A stretch of 35,219 nt of DNA from positions 1 through 35,219 of the forward strand of contig DATDGR010000051.1 of NCBI GenBank assembly GCA_036521995.1, written 5' to 3'. Shown here in pieces: positions 16,084 through 23,717 of this stretch. A program made the position numbers and the translations under genes. The stretch's first letter is position 1; each line of letters begins with the position of its first letter. Origin of the DNA: Gp13-AA77 sp036521995 (GTDB lineage Bacteria > Acidobacteriota > Terriglobia > UBA7540). The notes under the pieces were generated by a model. The model searched no databases. It was not told the DNA's origin and was given only the letters and a program-made list of their open reading frames with translations.

Positions 16084-16493
16084 CAGGACCTATCCTTTTC
16101 GGCTTCGGCGGCCCCAGAGCCGGCGAGATAGGCCTCGTACTGATCCGACGTCATCAGGCCCTCGGTTTCCCGGCGGTCGTCGAGGTGCACCTTGATGAGC
16201 CAGGCAGCGCCGTGCGGGTCACTGTTGACAAGCTCGGGGCTGTCCGAGAGCTTCCCGTTCACGCTCGTGACCTCTCCCGTGACCGGCGAATAAAGCTCCG
16301 AGACCGCCTTCACCGACTCGATGGTGCCGAAGGACTCGTGCGCCGTCACGTGGTCCCCTTTCTTCGGCAGCTCGACGAAGACGATATCGCCGAGCTCCTT
16401 CTGCGCATGATCGGTGATGCCGATAATGCCGGTTTCTTCGTCCACGCGGATCCATTCATGATCTTTGGTGTAGAGTAGCTCTTGTGGATACAT
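16083..16493 (-). CDS. gcvH: Glycine cleavage system H protein
   Basis: A 136-residue lipoyl carrier that shuttles the aminomethyl group from P-protein to T-protein. The lipoyl Lys is at about 62 in ESFGTIESVKAVSEL. Other H-protein words are YTKDHEWIRVD, IGITDHAQKELGDIVFVELP, LYSPVTGEVTSVN, LVNSDPHGAAWLIKV. The C-terminal tail AGSGAAEAEKDRS is slightly longer than usual. The ATG at 16493 follows GAGGGGCC. It starts 60 bases after the gcvT stop and overlaps gcvPA by one base. Confidence 0.97.
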   Translation of the reverse strand: MYPQELLYTKDHEWIRVDEETGIIGITDHAQKELGDIVFVELPKKGDHVTAHESFGTIESVKAVSELYSPVTGEVTSVNGKLSDSPELVNSDPHGAAWLIKVHLDDRRETEGLMTSDQYEAYLAGSGAAEAEKDRS

Positions 16494-16520
16494 GGCCCCT
16501 CGCTTCGCGAAAGTCCGAAG

Positions 16521-16564
16521 TCAGAAACTAGAAACCAGAAACTTGCGTGTCTTCTAGTTTCTGA
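16521..16564. repeat. 13-base inverted repeat across the gcvT stop
   Basis: TCAGAAACTAGAA (16521-16533) is the exact reverse complement of 16552-16564, with 18 bases between. The right arm covers the gcvT stop and last codons; GAAACYAGAAAC-like words are repeated around it. The gcvT tail KPESRDQKPEIRN appears to be encoded by this repeat material. Confidence 0.8.
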
Positions 16565-17717
16565 TTTCCGGTTTCTGGTCTCTGCTCTCTGGTTTCGGTC
16601 TCTTGTAAAACGGCAGCGGCGTCACTTGCGCCGGCGCGCGCCGTCCGCGGATTTCGATCTCGATGGTTTCACCCGGCGTCACTGCCCGCGCCGCCCCAGC
16701 GGCCGCCGTACGAAGGTAAGCCAGACCGATGTTCTTCTTGAGAAACGGAGCGAACGACCCGCTGGTCACCTGCCCGAACTTCTCGCCCCCGGCCCAGACC
16801 GGATAGCCATCGCGCGCCGGAACGCGGTCCTTCATCTCAAACCCGATCAGCTTCTTTCGCGTTCCGCGGGCCTTCTGTTCGACGAGAGCCTCGCGTCCCA
16901 GGAAGTCACTCTTGTCGAGCTTGGCGATCCAGCCGAGACCAGCCTCGAGCAAGGTCGTCTCTTCGTCGAGTTCATGCCCGTAGAGCGGAAAGGCGGCTTC
17001 GAGCCGCAGCGTATTGCGCGCCCCGAGACCCGCGGGAATCAGACCTTCGGGCCGGCCGGCCTCGAGGAGCGTGTTCCAGACGTGCTCGGAGCGCCGGGGT
17101 GCGAAGTAAAACTCGAAACCGTCTTCGCCGGTGTAGCCGGTGCGAGCCAGCAGCCCCTCGACCCCGGCGCAGGTGGCGTTTGTAAACCAGTAATACCTTA
17201 GATTCGCGAGGTCCGCATCCGTCACCTTGCTGAGGATCGTCGTGGCGCGGGGGCCTTGAAGCGCAAGCTGCGAGTAATTCGCGGAGACGTCGTGGACTTC
17301 GGCTCCGAACCGATTATGCTCGCTGATCCAGGCAAAGTCTTTGTCGGAATTGGCGGCGTTGACGCAAAGAAAGAAGTGATCCTCGGCGAAACGATGCACC
17401 AGGCAGTCGTCCACGGCGCTGCCGTTCGGGTACATGAGGGCGGAGTATTGCGCCTGGTTGATGTTGAGGCGGGAGGCGTCATTCGAGGTCACGTGCTGGA
17501 CGAGAGCGAGCGCCCCAGCGCCGCGGATGTCGATCTCGCCCATGTGGCTGACGTCGAACAGGCCCGCCCGCGTGCGCACCGCCACGTGTTCATCGACAAT
17601 GCCGGAGTACTCCACCGGCATGTCCCAGCCGGCGAAGTCCACCATACGCGCGCCCAGAGCGCGATGCGCCCTGTTGAGCGCCGTCCGCTTCAGCGCTACA
17701 CCTGTTGCTGTTGTCAA
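16554..17717 (-). CDS. gcvT: Glycine cleavage system T protein (aminomethyltransferase)
   Basis: A 387-residue tetrahydrofolate-dependent aminomethyltransferase that releases ammonia and makes 5,10-methylene-THF. Typical words: LKRTALNRAHRALGARMVDFAGWDMPVEY, FDVSHMGEI, NINQAQYSALMYPNGSAVDDC, LALQGPRA, RTGYTGEDGFEFYF, PAGLGARNTLRLEAAFPLYGHEL, GLGWIAKLDKSDFLGREAL, VTSGSFAPFLKKNIGLAYL. The frame stays open up to 17924, but the family starts just before LKRTALN; the TTG at 17717 with GGGGA upstream fits and leaves room for the divergent promoters. The last dozen residues are charged and repeat-derived. It is the first gene of gcvT-gcvH-gcvPA. Confidence 0.95.
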   Translation of the reverse strand: MTTATGVALKRTALNRAHRALGARMVDFAGWDMPVEYSGIVDEHVAVRTRAGLFDVSHMGEIDIRGAGALALVQHVTSNDASRLNINQAQYSALMYPNGSAVDDCLVHRFAEDHFFLCVNAANSDKDFAWISEHNRFGAEVHDVSANYSQLALQGPRATTILSKVTDADLANLRYYWFTNATCAGVEGLLARTGYTGEDGFEFYFAPRRSEHVWNTLLEAGRPEGLIPAGLGARNTLRLEAAFPLYGHELDEETTLLEAGLGWIAKLDKSDFLGREALVEQKARGTRKKLIGFEMKDRVPARDGYPVWAGGEKFGQVTSGSFAPFLKKNIGLAYLRTAAAGAARAVTPGETIEIEIRGRRAPAQVTPLPFYKRPKPESRDQKPEIRN

Positions 17718-17926
17718 TGGATCCCCGAAAATGGCGCTGGTCACCCTAAGTAAGCAAACTAGCATACGGTGAAAGAGAGGGTCAAGATAGCCTCGGCGAA
17801 GTGGGGGGTGACGCCGAGACGGGCGATTGGCGCGGCGGACCGCTGATTGGCGCCCTCGCGTCGAGGGCACGTTGAGTTTGTCGATGAAGGACGGAATGGT
17901 GTACAAGACAGTAGGCGCGCTCAACT
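17718..17926. promoter_or_regulatory. Divergent control region of gcvT and the hydrolase gene
   Basis: This 209-base gap should hold both promoters. Visible are GCGATTGGCG at 17823-17832 and GCTGATTGGCG at 17842-17852 (the same core as upstream of gcdH). There is also a 7-bp inverted repeat, CTCGGCG at 17792-17798 with CGCCGAG at 17812-17818, and a small hairpin CCCTCG-CGT-CGAGGG at 17854-17868. No glycine riboswitch fold was recognised. Assigning exact -35/-10 boxes is not possible. Confidence 0.5.
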
Positions 17927-18898
17927 ATGCCAGGCTCTAACCCTTGTGAGCGATCGAAAAAGAGCTGGCTCCGCAGGACGCTGTTCGCCATCCTCCTGCT
18001 TGTTCTCGTGAGCGGTCTAGCGGTCTACCTGCGCCCGCTGTGGGTTTGGCAGCACGCCACGCGAGCCTGGCTTCGCCTCGAGGGAGCGCGGAGCGAGTAC
18101 GTGCGACTCGGACCCTACCGGATTCACTACCTGGTGGCGGGGGAAGGGAAGCCGCTGGTCCTGGTGCACGGTCTCGGCGGCCGGGCGGAGAACTGGGCGC
18201 TCTTGATTCCGCCGCTCGCCAACAGTGGCCACCGGGTTTACGCGATTGATCTGCTAGGCTACGGTCGCTCGGATCGCCCCAACGTGGACTACTCGATCGC
18301 CCTTCAGGCGCAAATTCTTGACCAATTCCTTGGCAGCCAGCACATCGAGCGGTCCGACCTCGGCGGTTGGTCCATGGGCGGCTGGATCGCGCTCAAGTTC
18401 ACCATCGACCACCCGGAGCGCGTGCGCCGGGTCTTCGTCACCGACAGTGCCGGCATGAATTTCAGGCTCTCCTGGGACCCCGCGCTCTTCAATCCCAAGA
18501 CGCCGCAGCAGGTTGACCAATTCATCGCGATCCTGACGCCCCATCCCCGGCACATTCCACACTTCGTGGCCCGCGACCTCATCCGTGAATTCCGCGAGCA
18601 GGACTGGGTGATAGGGCGCTCGATGACTTCCATGCGAGCCGGAGCCGACCTGCTGGACGGGAAGCTGACAAGGATCAGCCTGCCGGTGCTGATCGTCTGG
18701 GGCAAGCAGGACGCCACCACGCCGCTTGCGTGCGGCGAGGAGATGCACCGGGAGATGCCGCAGTCGATCCTGGCCGTGTTTGACGGCTGCGGTCACCTGG
18801 CTCCGGTCCTATGTCGAAGCGCCGTGCTCCCTGAGATTATTCGCTTTCTAGCGGCCGATCTGCCGCTCGCTGGTGGCGCGCAGGAGTTCTCGCGCTAG
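17927..18898 (+). CDS. Membrane-anchored alpha/beta hydrolase
   Basis: A 323-residue alpha/beta hydrolase. The N-terminus has a basic start and one membrane helix (about 16-36, LRRTLFAILLLVLVSGLAVYL). The rest is the hydrolase fold: HGLGG oxyanion segment (81-85), nucleophile Ser149 in GGWSMGG, acid Asp in WGKQDATTP (about 265) and His in GCGHLAP (about 288). The catalytic domain is probably periplasmic or membrane-apposed (inference). The substrate is not predictable; esterase, lipase or C-C hydrolase activities all occur in this fold. It is divergently transcribed from gcvT with no metabolic link evident. Confidence 0.88.
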   Translation: MPGSNPCERSKKSWLRRTLFAILLLVLVSGLAVYLRPLWVWQHATRAWLRLEGARSEYVRLGPYRIHYLVAGEGKPLVLVHGLGGRAENWALLIPPLANSGHRVYAIDLLGYGRSDRPNVDYSIALQAQILDQFLGSQHIERSDLGGWSMGGWIALKFTIDHPERVRRVFVTDSAGMNFRLSWDPALFNPKTPQQVDQFIAILTPHPRHIPHFVARDLIREFREQDWVIGRSMTSMRAGADLLDGKLTRISLPVLIVWGKQDATTPLACGEEMHREMPQSILAVFDGCGHLAPVLCRSAVLPEIIRFLAADLPLAGGAQEFSR

Positions 18899-18976
18899 TT
18901 TAACCTCGGGGCCGGAATCAGCATCTAAGCCCGCATGGAGTCGTATCATGGCCTAGTCCATTGACGCCCGGCGCCA

Positions 18977-19360
18977 TCACTGGATGCGCTCGCCGGTGAA
19001 GCGGTCACGACCGGCCCAGTACGGACACATCGGGCACGACTTGCCCTCGGGATAATCAACGCCCTCCTCGTGCGGGCATCCGATCAGACCGCCGCTGCTG
19101 ACGACGGAGCGTACGCCGTGCGTCTTGATGAGATCCAGGATCTGCTCCTGAATGAAGGAATCATACCGGACGTCGTCTTCTTCCGCGAAGAAGCGCTCCA
19201 TCAGTGGTTCCGCGTTCTCACTCAGAACAATGCCAACGGCCGCCTTCGAGGCCCGGGTGTTGTCGGGCCCGTAGTATGCGATGGTGGCCACCGGATACCC
19301 TCGAAAGCCCTTCCGGGCTCTCCTGGCGAGTTCCTGTCGTCGTGTCGAGCTCCTGCTCAT
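18977..19360 (-). CDS. Conserved small protein with C-terminal Cys motif
   Basis: A 127-residue protein with a basic N-terminus (MSRSSTRRQELARRARKGFRGYPVATIAYYGPDNTRASKAAVGI) that looks like a conserved bacterial family without known function. The C-terminal part holds Cys/His residues in GLIGCPHEEGVDYP and SCPMCPYWAG, a likely zinc-binding arrangement (CPH, CPMC). The middle is acidic (FFAEEDDVRYDSFIQEQILDLI). The start at 19360 lacks a good ribosome binding site, but no better in-frame start is present. It is alone on the minus strand, facing the hydrolase gene end to end. A nucleic-acid or metal-binding role is possible but not shown. Confidence 0.75.
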   Translation of the reverse strand: MSRSSTRRQELARRARKGFRGYPVATIAYYGPDNTRASKAAVGIVLSENAEPLMERFFAEEDDVRYDSFIQEQILDLIKTHGVRSVVSSGGLIGCPHEEGVDYPEGKSCPMCPYWAGRDRFTGERIQ

Positions 19361-19756
19361 GGGCGTTCATCCATTTCTGCTTCTTGGCGGCCGCGGCTGC
19401 CGTTTTGATGGCGCCACTTGTCTTCATCAATTGACCAGAGCAATTCTAACACGACGCGCCCGAAGGGCTCCTGCCGCGCCTTCCGCTCCCTTAACGACAC
19501 CCTGCTGTGGCTTTTCAGTCCGACGGCCCCACATGAGCCCGGCAGCCGGCCCCAGTGTGCGCGCGGATCTTGATTCAAGATCCTACTTTTAGCCAGTCGA
19601 AGCTCAGTTGCAAATGCGCAAGCGCTGCAGATCGATGCCGCCATACGTGCTAGGCTAAGCACGATAGTGCTGACCGGAGACCATCCACCAGCCCAGGGCA
19701 CGGGAGGAATTCCATGCCGAGAGCTAAGAGGCGCGTTTCGCTCACACCGAACCAGG
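19361..19756. other. Gene-free stretch before the relic cluster
   Basis: No accepted gene. A minus-strand frame covers much of it (19357-19776) but has no start signal, known family or coding-like composition. The stretch contains the palindrome at 19565-19583. A plus-strand lead-in frame from 19667 precedes the transporter-like relic without homology signs. Confidence 0.4.
19565..19583. repeat. Near-perfect palindrome
   Basis: GGATCTTGA and TCAAGATCC are exact inverted 9-base arms around a single central T, followed on the plus strand by TACTTTT. It may be an operator for a dimeric regulator or a compact terminator; nothing in the neighbourhood decides. Confidence 0.6.
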
Positions 19757-19939
19757 ATGTTTGACCTCGCGACCATAGGCGCGTACTCCGTATTTGTCGC
19801 GAGCTACATCGCCTTCGCACTGGGAAAGTCTCCGGGAATGAAGATTGATCGCCCGGGTGCGGCCATCATCGGCGGGGTTCTGATGTTCGCGATGGGCGCC
19901 GTGCGCGCGAATGATGAAGATCATCAAGGAGGACGAGCA
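19757..19939 (+). pseudogene. N-terminal relic of an anion-transporter-like membrane protein
   Basis: From ATG 19757 about 50 residues read as two membrane helices: MFDLATIGAYSVFVASYIAFALG, then PGMKIDRPGAAIIGGVLMFAMGAV. The spacing and the ALG.SPGMKIDRPGAAIIGG wording match the first helices of SLC13/ArsB-like anion permeases, which normally have 10-12 helices and 400 or more residues. After this the homology stops and the frame runs straight into the next relic. This looks like a transporter gene cut off by a deletion. Assignment to the exact transporter family is tentative. Confidence 0.55.
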
Positions 19940-20224
19940 TTGGCCTCTCAAAGCACTCTGCTCGGTGCCGCTGGCGAGCACCACGTCATGACGGGATTGC
20001 TCCGACGCGGGTACAGTGCAGCTCTTGCGCCGCAAGGTGTTCCGAACGCGGATATTGTTGTCACCGACATTGACGGTACGCGCCTTTGCACCATTCAAGT
20101 AAAGACGCGCCGCGACATCGAATTTTCGTCTCAAACCCCTCCGTCCACCGGCCGGTTTCGAACACGAATGCGGTTACGTCCATCCAGAACGCTGTTGGTC
20201 GAAGGATGGGACACCGCCGCCTAG
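19940..20224 (+). pseudogene. Truncated PD-(D/E)XK nuclease-like protein
   Basis: From a TTG at 19940, preceded by AAGGAGG (19926-19932) at 7 bases, the frame gives about 94 residues. The first part reads ASQSTLLGAAGEHHVMTGLL, then LAPQGVPNADIVVTDIDG and TIQVKTRR. Glu in GEHHV, Asp in NADIVV and the Q-V-K in IQVKTR fit the E..D..(E/Q)xK pattern of restriction-endonuclease-like proteins. After about residue 57 the sequence turns Arg/Pro/Ser-rich (TPPSTGRFRTRMRLRPSRT) and no longer looks like the fold, so the C-terminal half is probably lost or frameshifted. It is in frame with the upstream transporter relic, but the strong internal ribosome binding site shows it began as its own gene. Confidence 0.6.
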
Positions 20225-20416
20225 TCTTTTTAAGGCAGCGTGTACGCGAGTGCGCTCGGGTTTGTCTAGGTCCTTGTGTACTCTGATTCCGTAGAGGGCC
20301 AGCTGCATCACCTCCATACGGGATTTCCATTTTGACTTTCTTTAATTGGAGAAGTTAACAACTCCCCTCCTTCGCGCTGAGGCAATTTTCACCCGCGTTC
20401 GGGCAGGCTCGGCAAC

Positions 20417-20445
20417 TCGACATCCTGACGTTATTCCTGTATAGT
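20417..20445 (+). promoter_or_regulatory. Sigma-70-like promoter with no obvious gene
   Basis: TCGACA (20417-20422), 17 bases, then TATAGT (20440-20445): five of six matches to each consensus box at ideal spacing. A second TATAGT lies at 20455-20460. No start codon with a ribosome binding site follows for hundreds of bases, so the product may be a non-coding RNA or a long leader; it may also be a leftover. Confidence 0.5.
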
Positions 20446-20560
20446 AGTTGTATCTATAGTGAACAACGGACCGGCTTGCAGCACGGAAGTCTAAAGAACA
20501 ATTCGTCGGCCCGTGGAAATGAGGCTTTCAGCCCCGCCCCTTGAGCTTGGACATTCCGAG

Positions 20561-20695
20561 CGCCGAAGGGGCGTTCTATCACAACCTAAGCCGGCGGCCT
20601 GGGCTCGGAGGCAGGTTAAGCCCAAGCCCTGAAAAGGTAGACCATCGAAGCTGGGCGGCCTGTGATCAATGATGGGCGCTACGACTGAAGGGCGG
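20561..20695. repeat. Degenerate intergenic repeat block with GAAGGG hairpins
   Basis: Three related words occur 56-66 bases apart: CGCCGAAGGGGCG (20561-20573, able to fold as CGCC-GAAGG-GGCG), CCCTGAAAAGG (20627-20637) and GACTGAAGGGCGG (20683-20695). Between the first two, AACCT and AGGTT flank a GC-rich arm. The pattern resembles the short intergenic repeats spread through acidobacterial and planctomycete genomes. Family membership is from memory and tentative. Confidence 0.4.
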
Positions 20696-21452
20696 CGCGG
20701 CGTCCGGGCCCCTTCCCACGGCTGGTTGTTTCGAAGGGCAGCCCGATTACCCGCTGTCCAGGGCTGAGCCAGGTCGAGCCTTCCGGCCCGGGACGGGGTG
20801 GAGTTTCAAAGCTGTAGTACTTATACCTATTATTTTCAGATTGTTAGAACGAAAATGGGGCTCTTCGAGAAAACTCGGGATGGGTAAATTCAAGACGACC
20901 AAGTCGTTTGCTTTCAGAAGGATGAAACAGTCTTGTGGGGCTCAATTTCAGAAAATCTTGCTCCAACCCGTTCAGTGAGCAGCCGAGGCCATCAGCGAAT
21001 TTCGAAGGGTCCAAGTGAAGACATGTCGTTCAAAGCCGGAATGTATCAGATTGCAAAGACGTTGACCAAGATATCCTTCCGGTCAATGAGCTTCAGACCC
21101 AGACGGCTGTCCCGCTCGACGAGGAGATCGGCGTGGCATCTTGGCGGCGAGGGACGGGCGACGGACGGGGACCGAGGCTGGACCCCGCGGGGCCCGGCAA
21201 GGCGTTCCGCCAGGACGCTGTCACGATTGATTCAAGGACAAAGCCACGATGAGCTCTAGACCGTGGCCTCCAGGCCGGGGAGGGGCTGCCTTCGAACTTT
21301 GGAATAGATTTCGGTTATGGTCAGTATTGCGACTTATCATTCCAGACCCCTTCTCACCCCTGCGCGTTCGGAAGTATCATATCGCTGGCTGTTGATACTC
21401 CATGTCTACTTCCGCTCCTCCCCCGGTAACGGGTAATAAAGGAGACTCTAAG

Positions 21453-23663
21453 ATGCCACAGGTGGTGGTCGCCACCACCGCCATGCTCTCCTTTATCTCC
21501 TTCTGGCGGGCGGCAGCCATCGTTTTGAATGATCTAGGTTCGTCGGCTTTTTACGCCGGCGGCATTGCGGAGAAGGCTATCGGTCCTGCGGCTCCCTGGT
21601 TCATCCTCGGGGTCATGCTTTTCGCGTACGCGGTCTGCCAGATGTACGTGGAGAGCTGCAGCATGTTTGTGCGCGGCGGCGTTTACCGCGTGGTGAAAGA
21701 GGCCATGGGTTCCACCCTGGCCAAGTTCTCCGTCTCGGCCCTAATGTTCGACTATGTGCTGACGGGGCCTATCAGCGGAGTCTCCGCCGGCCTGTACTTG
21801 ACGGGGTTTCTCAACGAGCTCCTGCATTATGCCAAAATCAATTTTGAGTTTTCGCCGAACTCCACCGCGGCGGTTTTCGCGGCGGCTGTCACCTTGTATT
21901 TCTGGTGGCAGAACATCAAAGGCATCGAGGAATCCAGCGAAAAGGCCGCCCGGATCATGCAGTTCACCACCATCATGGTGATCCTCATGATCGGGTGGTG
22001 CGGTTACACCCTGTGGTTGCGGGGCGGACATTTGCCGCCTTGGCCGCGCCCGTCCAACTTGCACTTTGCTCCCGAAGCGGAAGGCTGGCTGCGCGCCAGC
22101 CACCTGCCGGAGCTAGTGGGCTTGATCGGAATTCTGGTGGCCTTTGGGCACTCGGTGCTGGCGATGAGCGGCCTCGAAACGCTAGCCCAGGTCTATCGGG
22201 AGATCGAGCATCCGAAACTGCCCAACCTCAAGAAGACGGCCTTCGTGGTCTTTATTTACAGCATGCTGTTCACGTCGCTGGTCTCTTTTTTTGCTTTCAT
22301 GATCATACCGGACCAGGCGACCCGTCTAACGTTCGGTGACAACCTGATCGCGGGCCTGGCGATGAACGTCGTCGGCGCATTTCCATTCCGGCTCGCCTTC
22401 CACGCTTTTGTGGTGGTGGTGGGCATCATGATCTTGTCCGGCGCGGTCAACACCGCCATCGTGGGATCGAACGGCGTGCTGAACCGGGTCTCCGAGGACG
22501 GGGTCCTCGCCCCCTGGTTTCGCCACCCTCACCCGCGTTTTGGCACTTCGCACCGCATCATCAATCTGGTGGTGGCCCTCCAACTGTTGACCATACTTCT
22601 GAGCGGCGGCAACGTCATTCTCCTCGGTGAGGCGTACGCTTTCGGAGTCATTTGGAGCTTCTCCATGAAGGGCCTGGCTGTGCTGATCCTGCGGTACACG
22701 GAAGCCGGCGCCCGTGAGTTCCGCGTTCCGCTCAACCTGAAGCTGGGCCAAATCGAGATTCCGATTGGCCTCAGCTTGATCACGCTCACCCTCCTTGCGA
22801 CGGCGATCGTCAACCTCTTTACCAAACAGATCGCCACCACCTCAGGGGTCGCTTTCACCCTGATCTTTTACGCAGTCTTCACCGCTTCGGAAAGAATGGC
22901 GCTCCGCCGGGGCCCGGCCCATCCGGACCTCGACGAGTTTCATCTCGCCAGTGGGGAGGAGATCTCGCCCCGTTCAGTCGGCTGCCGGCCCGGCAACGCT
23001 CTGGTGCCCATTCGTGACTACAACACGCTTTACAACCTGGAGGACGCGCTCAAGCGGGTGGATCCAAGAAAAAAGGACGTGGTGGTTCTGCATGTCTATC
23101 AAGTGGCGCGGGCGGGCTCCGGCGAACACCCCTTGGCTCCGGAGCAGCTCTTTTCCAATCATGAACAGAAGATGTTCTCCAACGCCTTGAAGCTGGCGGA
23201 GAAGAACGGCAAGACCGTCAGGCTGGTGCTGGTGGCCGCCAGTGACGTTTGGGATGGCATCTTACGTTCGGCCCAGGCGCTGGAGTCTTCGGATATCGTC
23301 CTAGGTATCTCGCCACGAATGCCCGCGGCCGAACAAGCCCGATTGGCTGGCCTCGCCTGGGAGCGCCTTCCAGAGCCCAGGCCTCAACTGACTCTTGAGA
23401 TTCGCTCACCGGGCGGCGCCAAGGAATACGTGTCCTACCTGGGACCGCACGCTCCCCGTCTCACCAGGAAGGAAATTGATCTGCTTCACTCGATCTGGCT
23501 CGATTTCAGCAATGAAGTGTGTCCGCTGGAACTTCACCACCACGACATCATTCACTTTGCGCTGAATGAGCTTGAGAAAGAGATCTCCGACGGTAAGAAG
23601 AGCGAGGTTCTCGAACGCCTGTGCCAGCATCTGCGCCAGATTCAGGTTAACAGGATCCAGTGA
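21453..23663 (+). CDS. APC-family amino-acid permease with C-terminal stress-protein-like domain
   Basis: A 736-residue fusion. The first 500 or so residues are an amino-acid/polyamine permease of the APC superfamily, with about 12 membrane helices, starting MPQVVVATTAMLSFISFWRAAAIVLNDLGSSAFYAGGIAE and containing GGVYRVVKEAMGSTLAKFSVSALMFDYVLTGPISGVSAGLY and ALMAMSGLETLAQVYREIE-like elements. After PDLDEFHLASGEEI a soluble domain begins (GCRPGNALVPIRDYNTLYNLEDALKRVD.RKKDVVVLHVYQV), resembling a UspA-type nucleotide-binding fold, and runs to the C-terminus. Substrate unknown; the soluble domain probably senses nucleotides or regulates transport (inference). ATG 21453 is chosen over 21402 because GGAG (21441-21444) sits 8 bases upstream, while the earlier ATG has none. 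Confidence 0.9.
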   Translation: MPQVVVATTAMLSFISFWRAAAIVLNDLGSSAFYAGGIAEKAIGPAAPWFILGVMLFAYAVCQMYVESCSMFVRGGVYRVVKEAMGSTLAKFSVSALMFDYVLTGPISGVSAGLYLTGFLNELLHYAKINFEFSPNSTAAVFAAAVTLYFWWQNIKGIEESSEKAARIMQFTTIMVILMIGWCGYTLWLRGGHLPPWPRPSNLHFAPEAEGWLRASHLPELVGLIGILVAFGHSVLAMSGLETLAQVYREIEHPKLPNLKKTAFVVFIYSMLFTSLVSFFAFMIIPDQATRLTFGDNLIAGLAMNVVGAFPFRLAFHAFVVVVGIMILSGAVNTAIVGSNGVLNRVSEDGVLAPWFRHPHPRFGTSHRIINLVVALQLLTILLSGGNVILLGEAYAFGVIWSFSMKGLAVLILRYTEAGAREFRVPLNLKLGQIEIPIGLSLITLTLLATAIVNLFTKQIATTSGVAFTLIFYAVFTASERMALRRGPAHPDLDEFHLASGEEISPRSVGCRPGNALVPIRDYNTLYNLEDALKRVDPRKKDVVVLHVYQVARAGSGEHPLAPEQLFSNHEQKMFSNALKLAEKNGKTVRLVLVAASDVWDGILRSAQALESSDIVLGISPRMPAAEQARLAGLAWERLPEPRPQLTLEIRSPGGAKEYVSYLGPHAPRLTRKEIDLLHSIWLDFSNEVCPLELHHHDIIHFALNELEKEISDGKKSEVLERLCQHLRQIQVNRIQ

Positions 23664-23717
23664 CACGGGAGGCCAGAGCTTCCTGCGGCGCCTCCGACCG
23701 CGGCCGAAAGCCAGGAA

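Larger units (their letters stand above)
20225..21452. other. 1.2-kb stretch without recognisable genes
   Basis: The largest gap of the window. It has a good sigma-70-like promoter at 20417-20445, a block of short GAAGGG-type repeats at 20561-20695, an A/T-rich part (20815-20880) and a GC-rich part near 21150-21210. Plus-strand frames at 20933-21259 have no ribosome binding site. One alternative frame ending at about 21251 reads like plausible protein (DILPVNELQTQTAVPLDEEI) but has no start, so it may be a gene relic. No tRNA or known RNA fold was recognised. Confidence 0.5.

Noticed and set aside
17718..17924. Extended gcvT start near 17924
   Set aside because: The extra 69 residues are Arg/Pro-rich without T-protein similarity and would leave no promoter between the divergent genes; TTG 17717 fits the family.
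17718..17926. Glycine riboswitch upstream of gcvT
   Set aside because: I looked for the tandem aptamer pattern on the minus strand and saw only unrelated short hairpins. A covariance-model search would settle it.
19357..19776. 139-codon minus-strand frame overlapping two other features
   Set aside because: Overlaps the transporter-like relic and the start of the conserved small gene, no ribosome binding site, no family.
20933..21259. 108-codon plus-strand frame before the permease gene
   Set aside because: No start signal, Arg/Ser-rich second half and a competing frame that looks more protein-like; not a supported gene.
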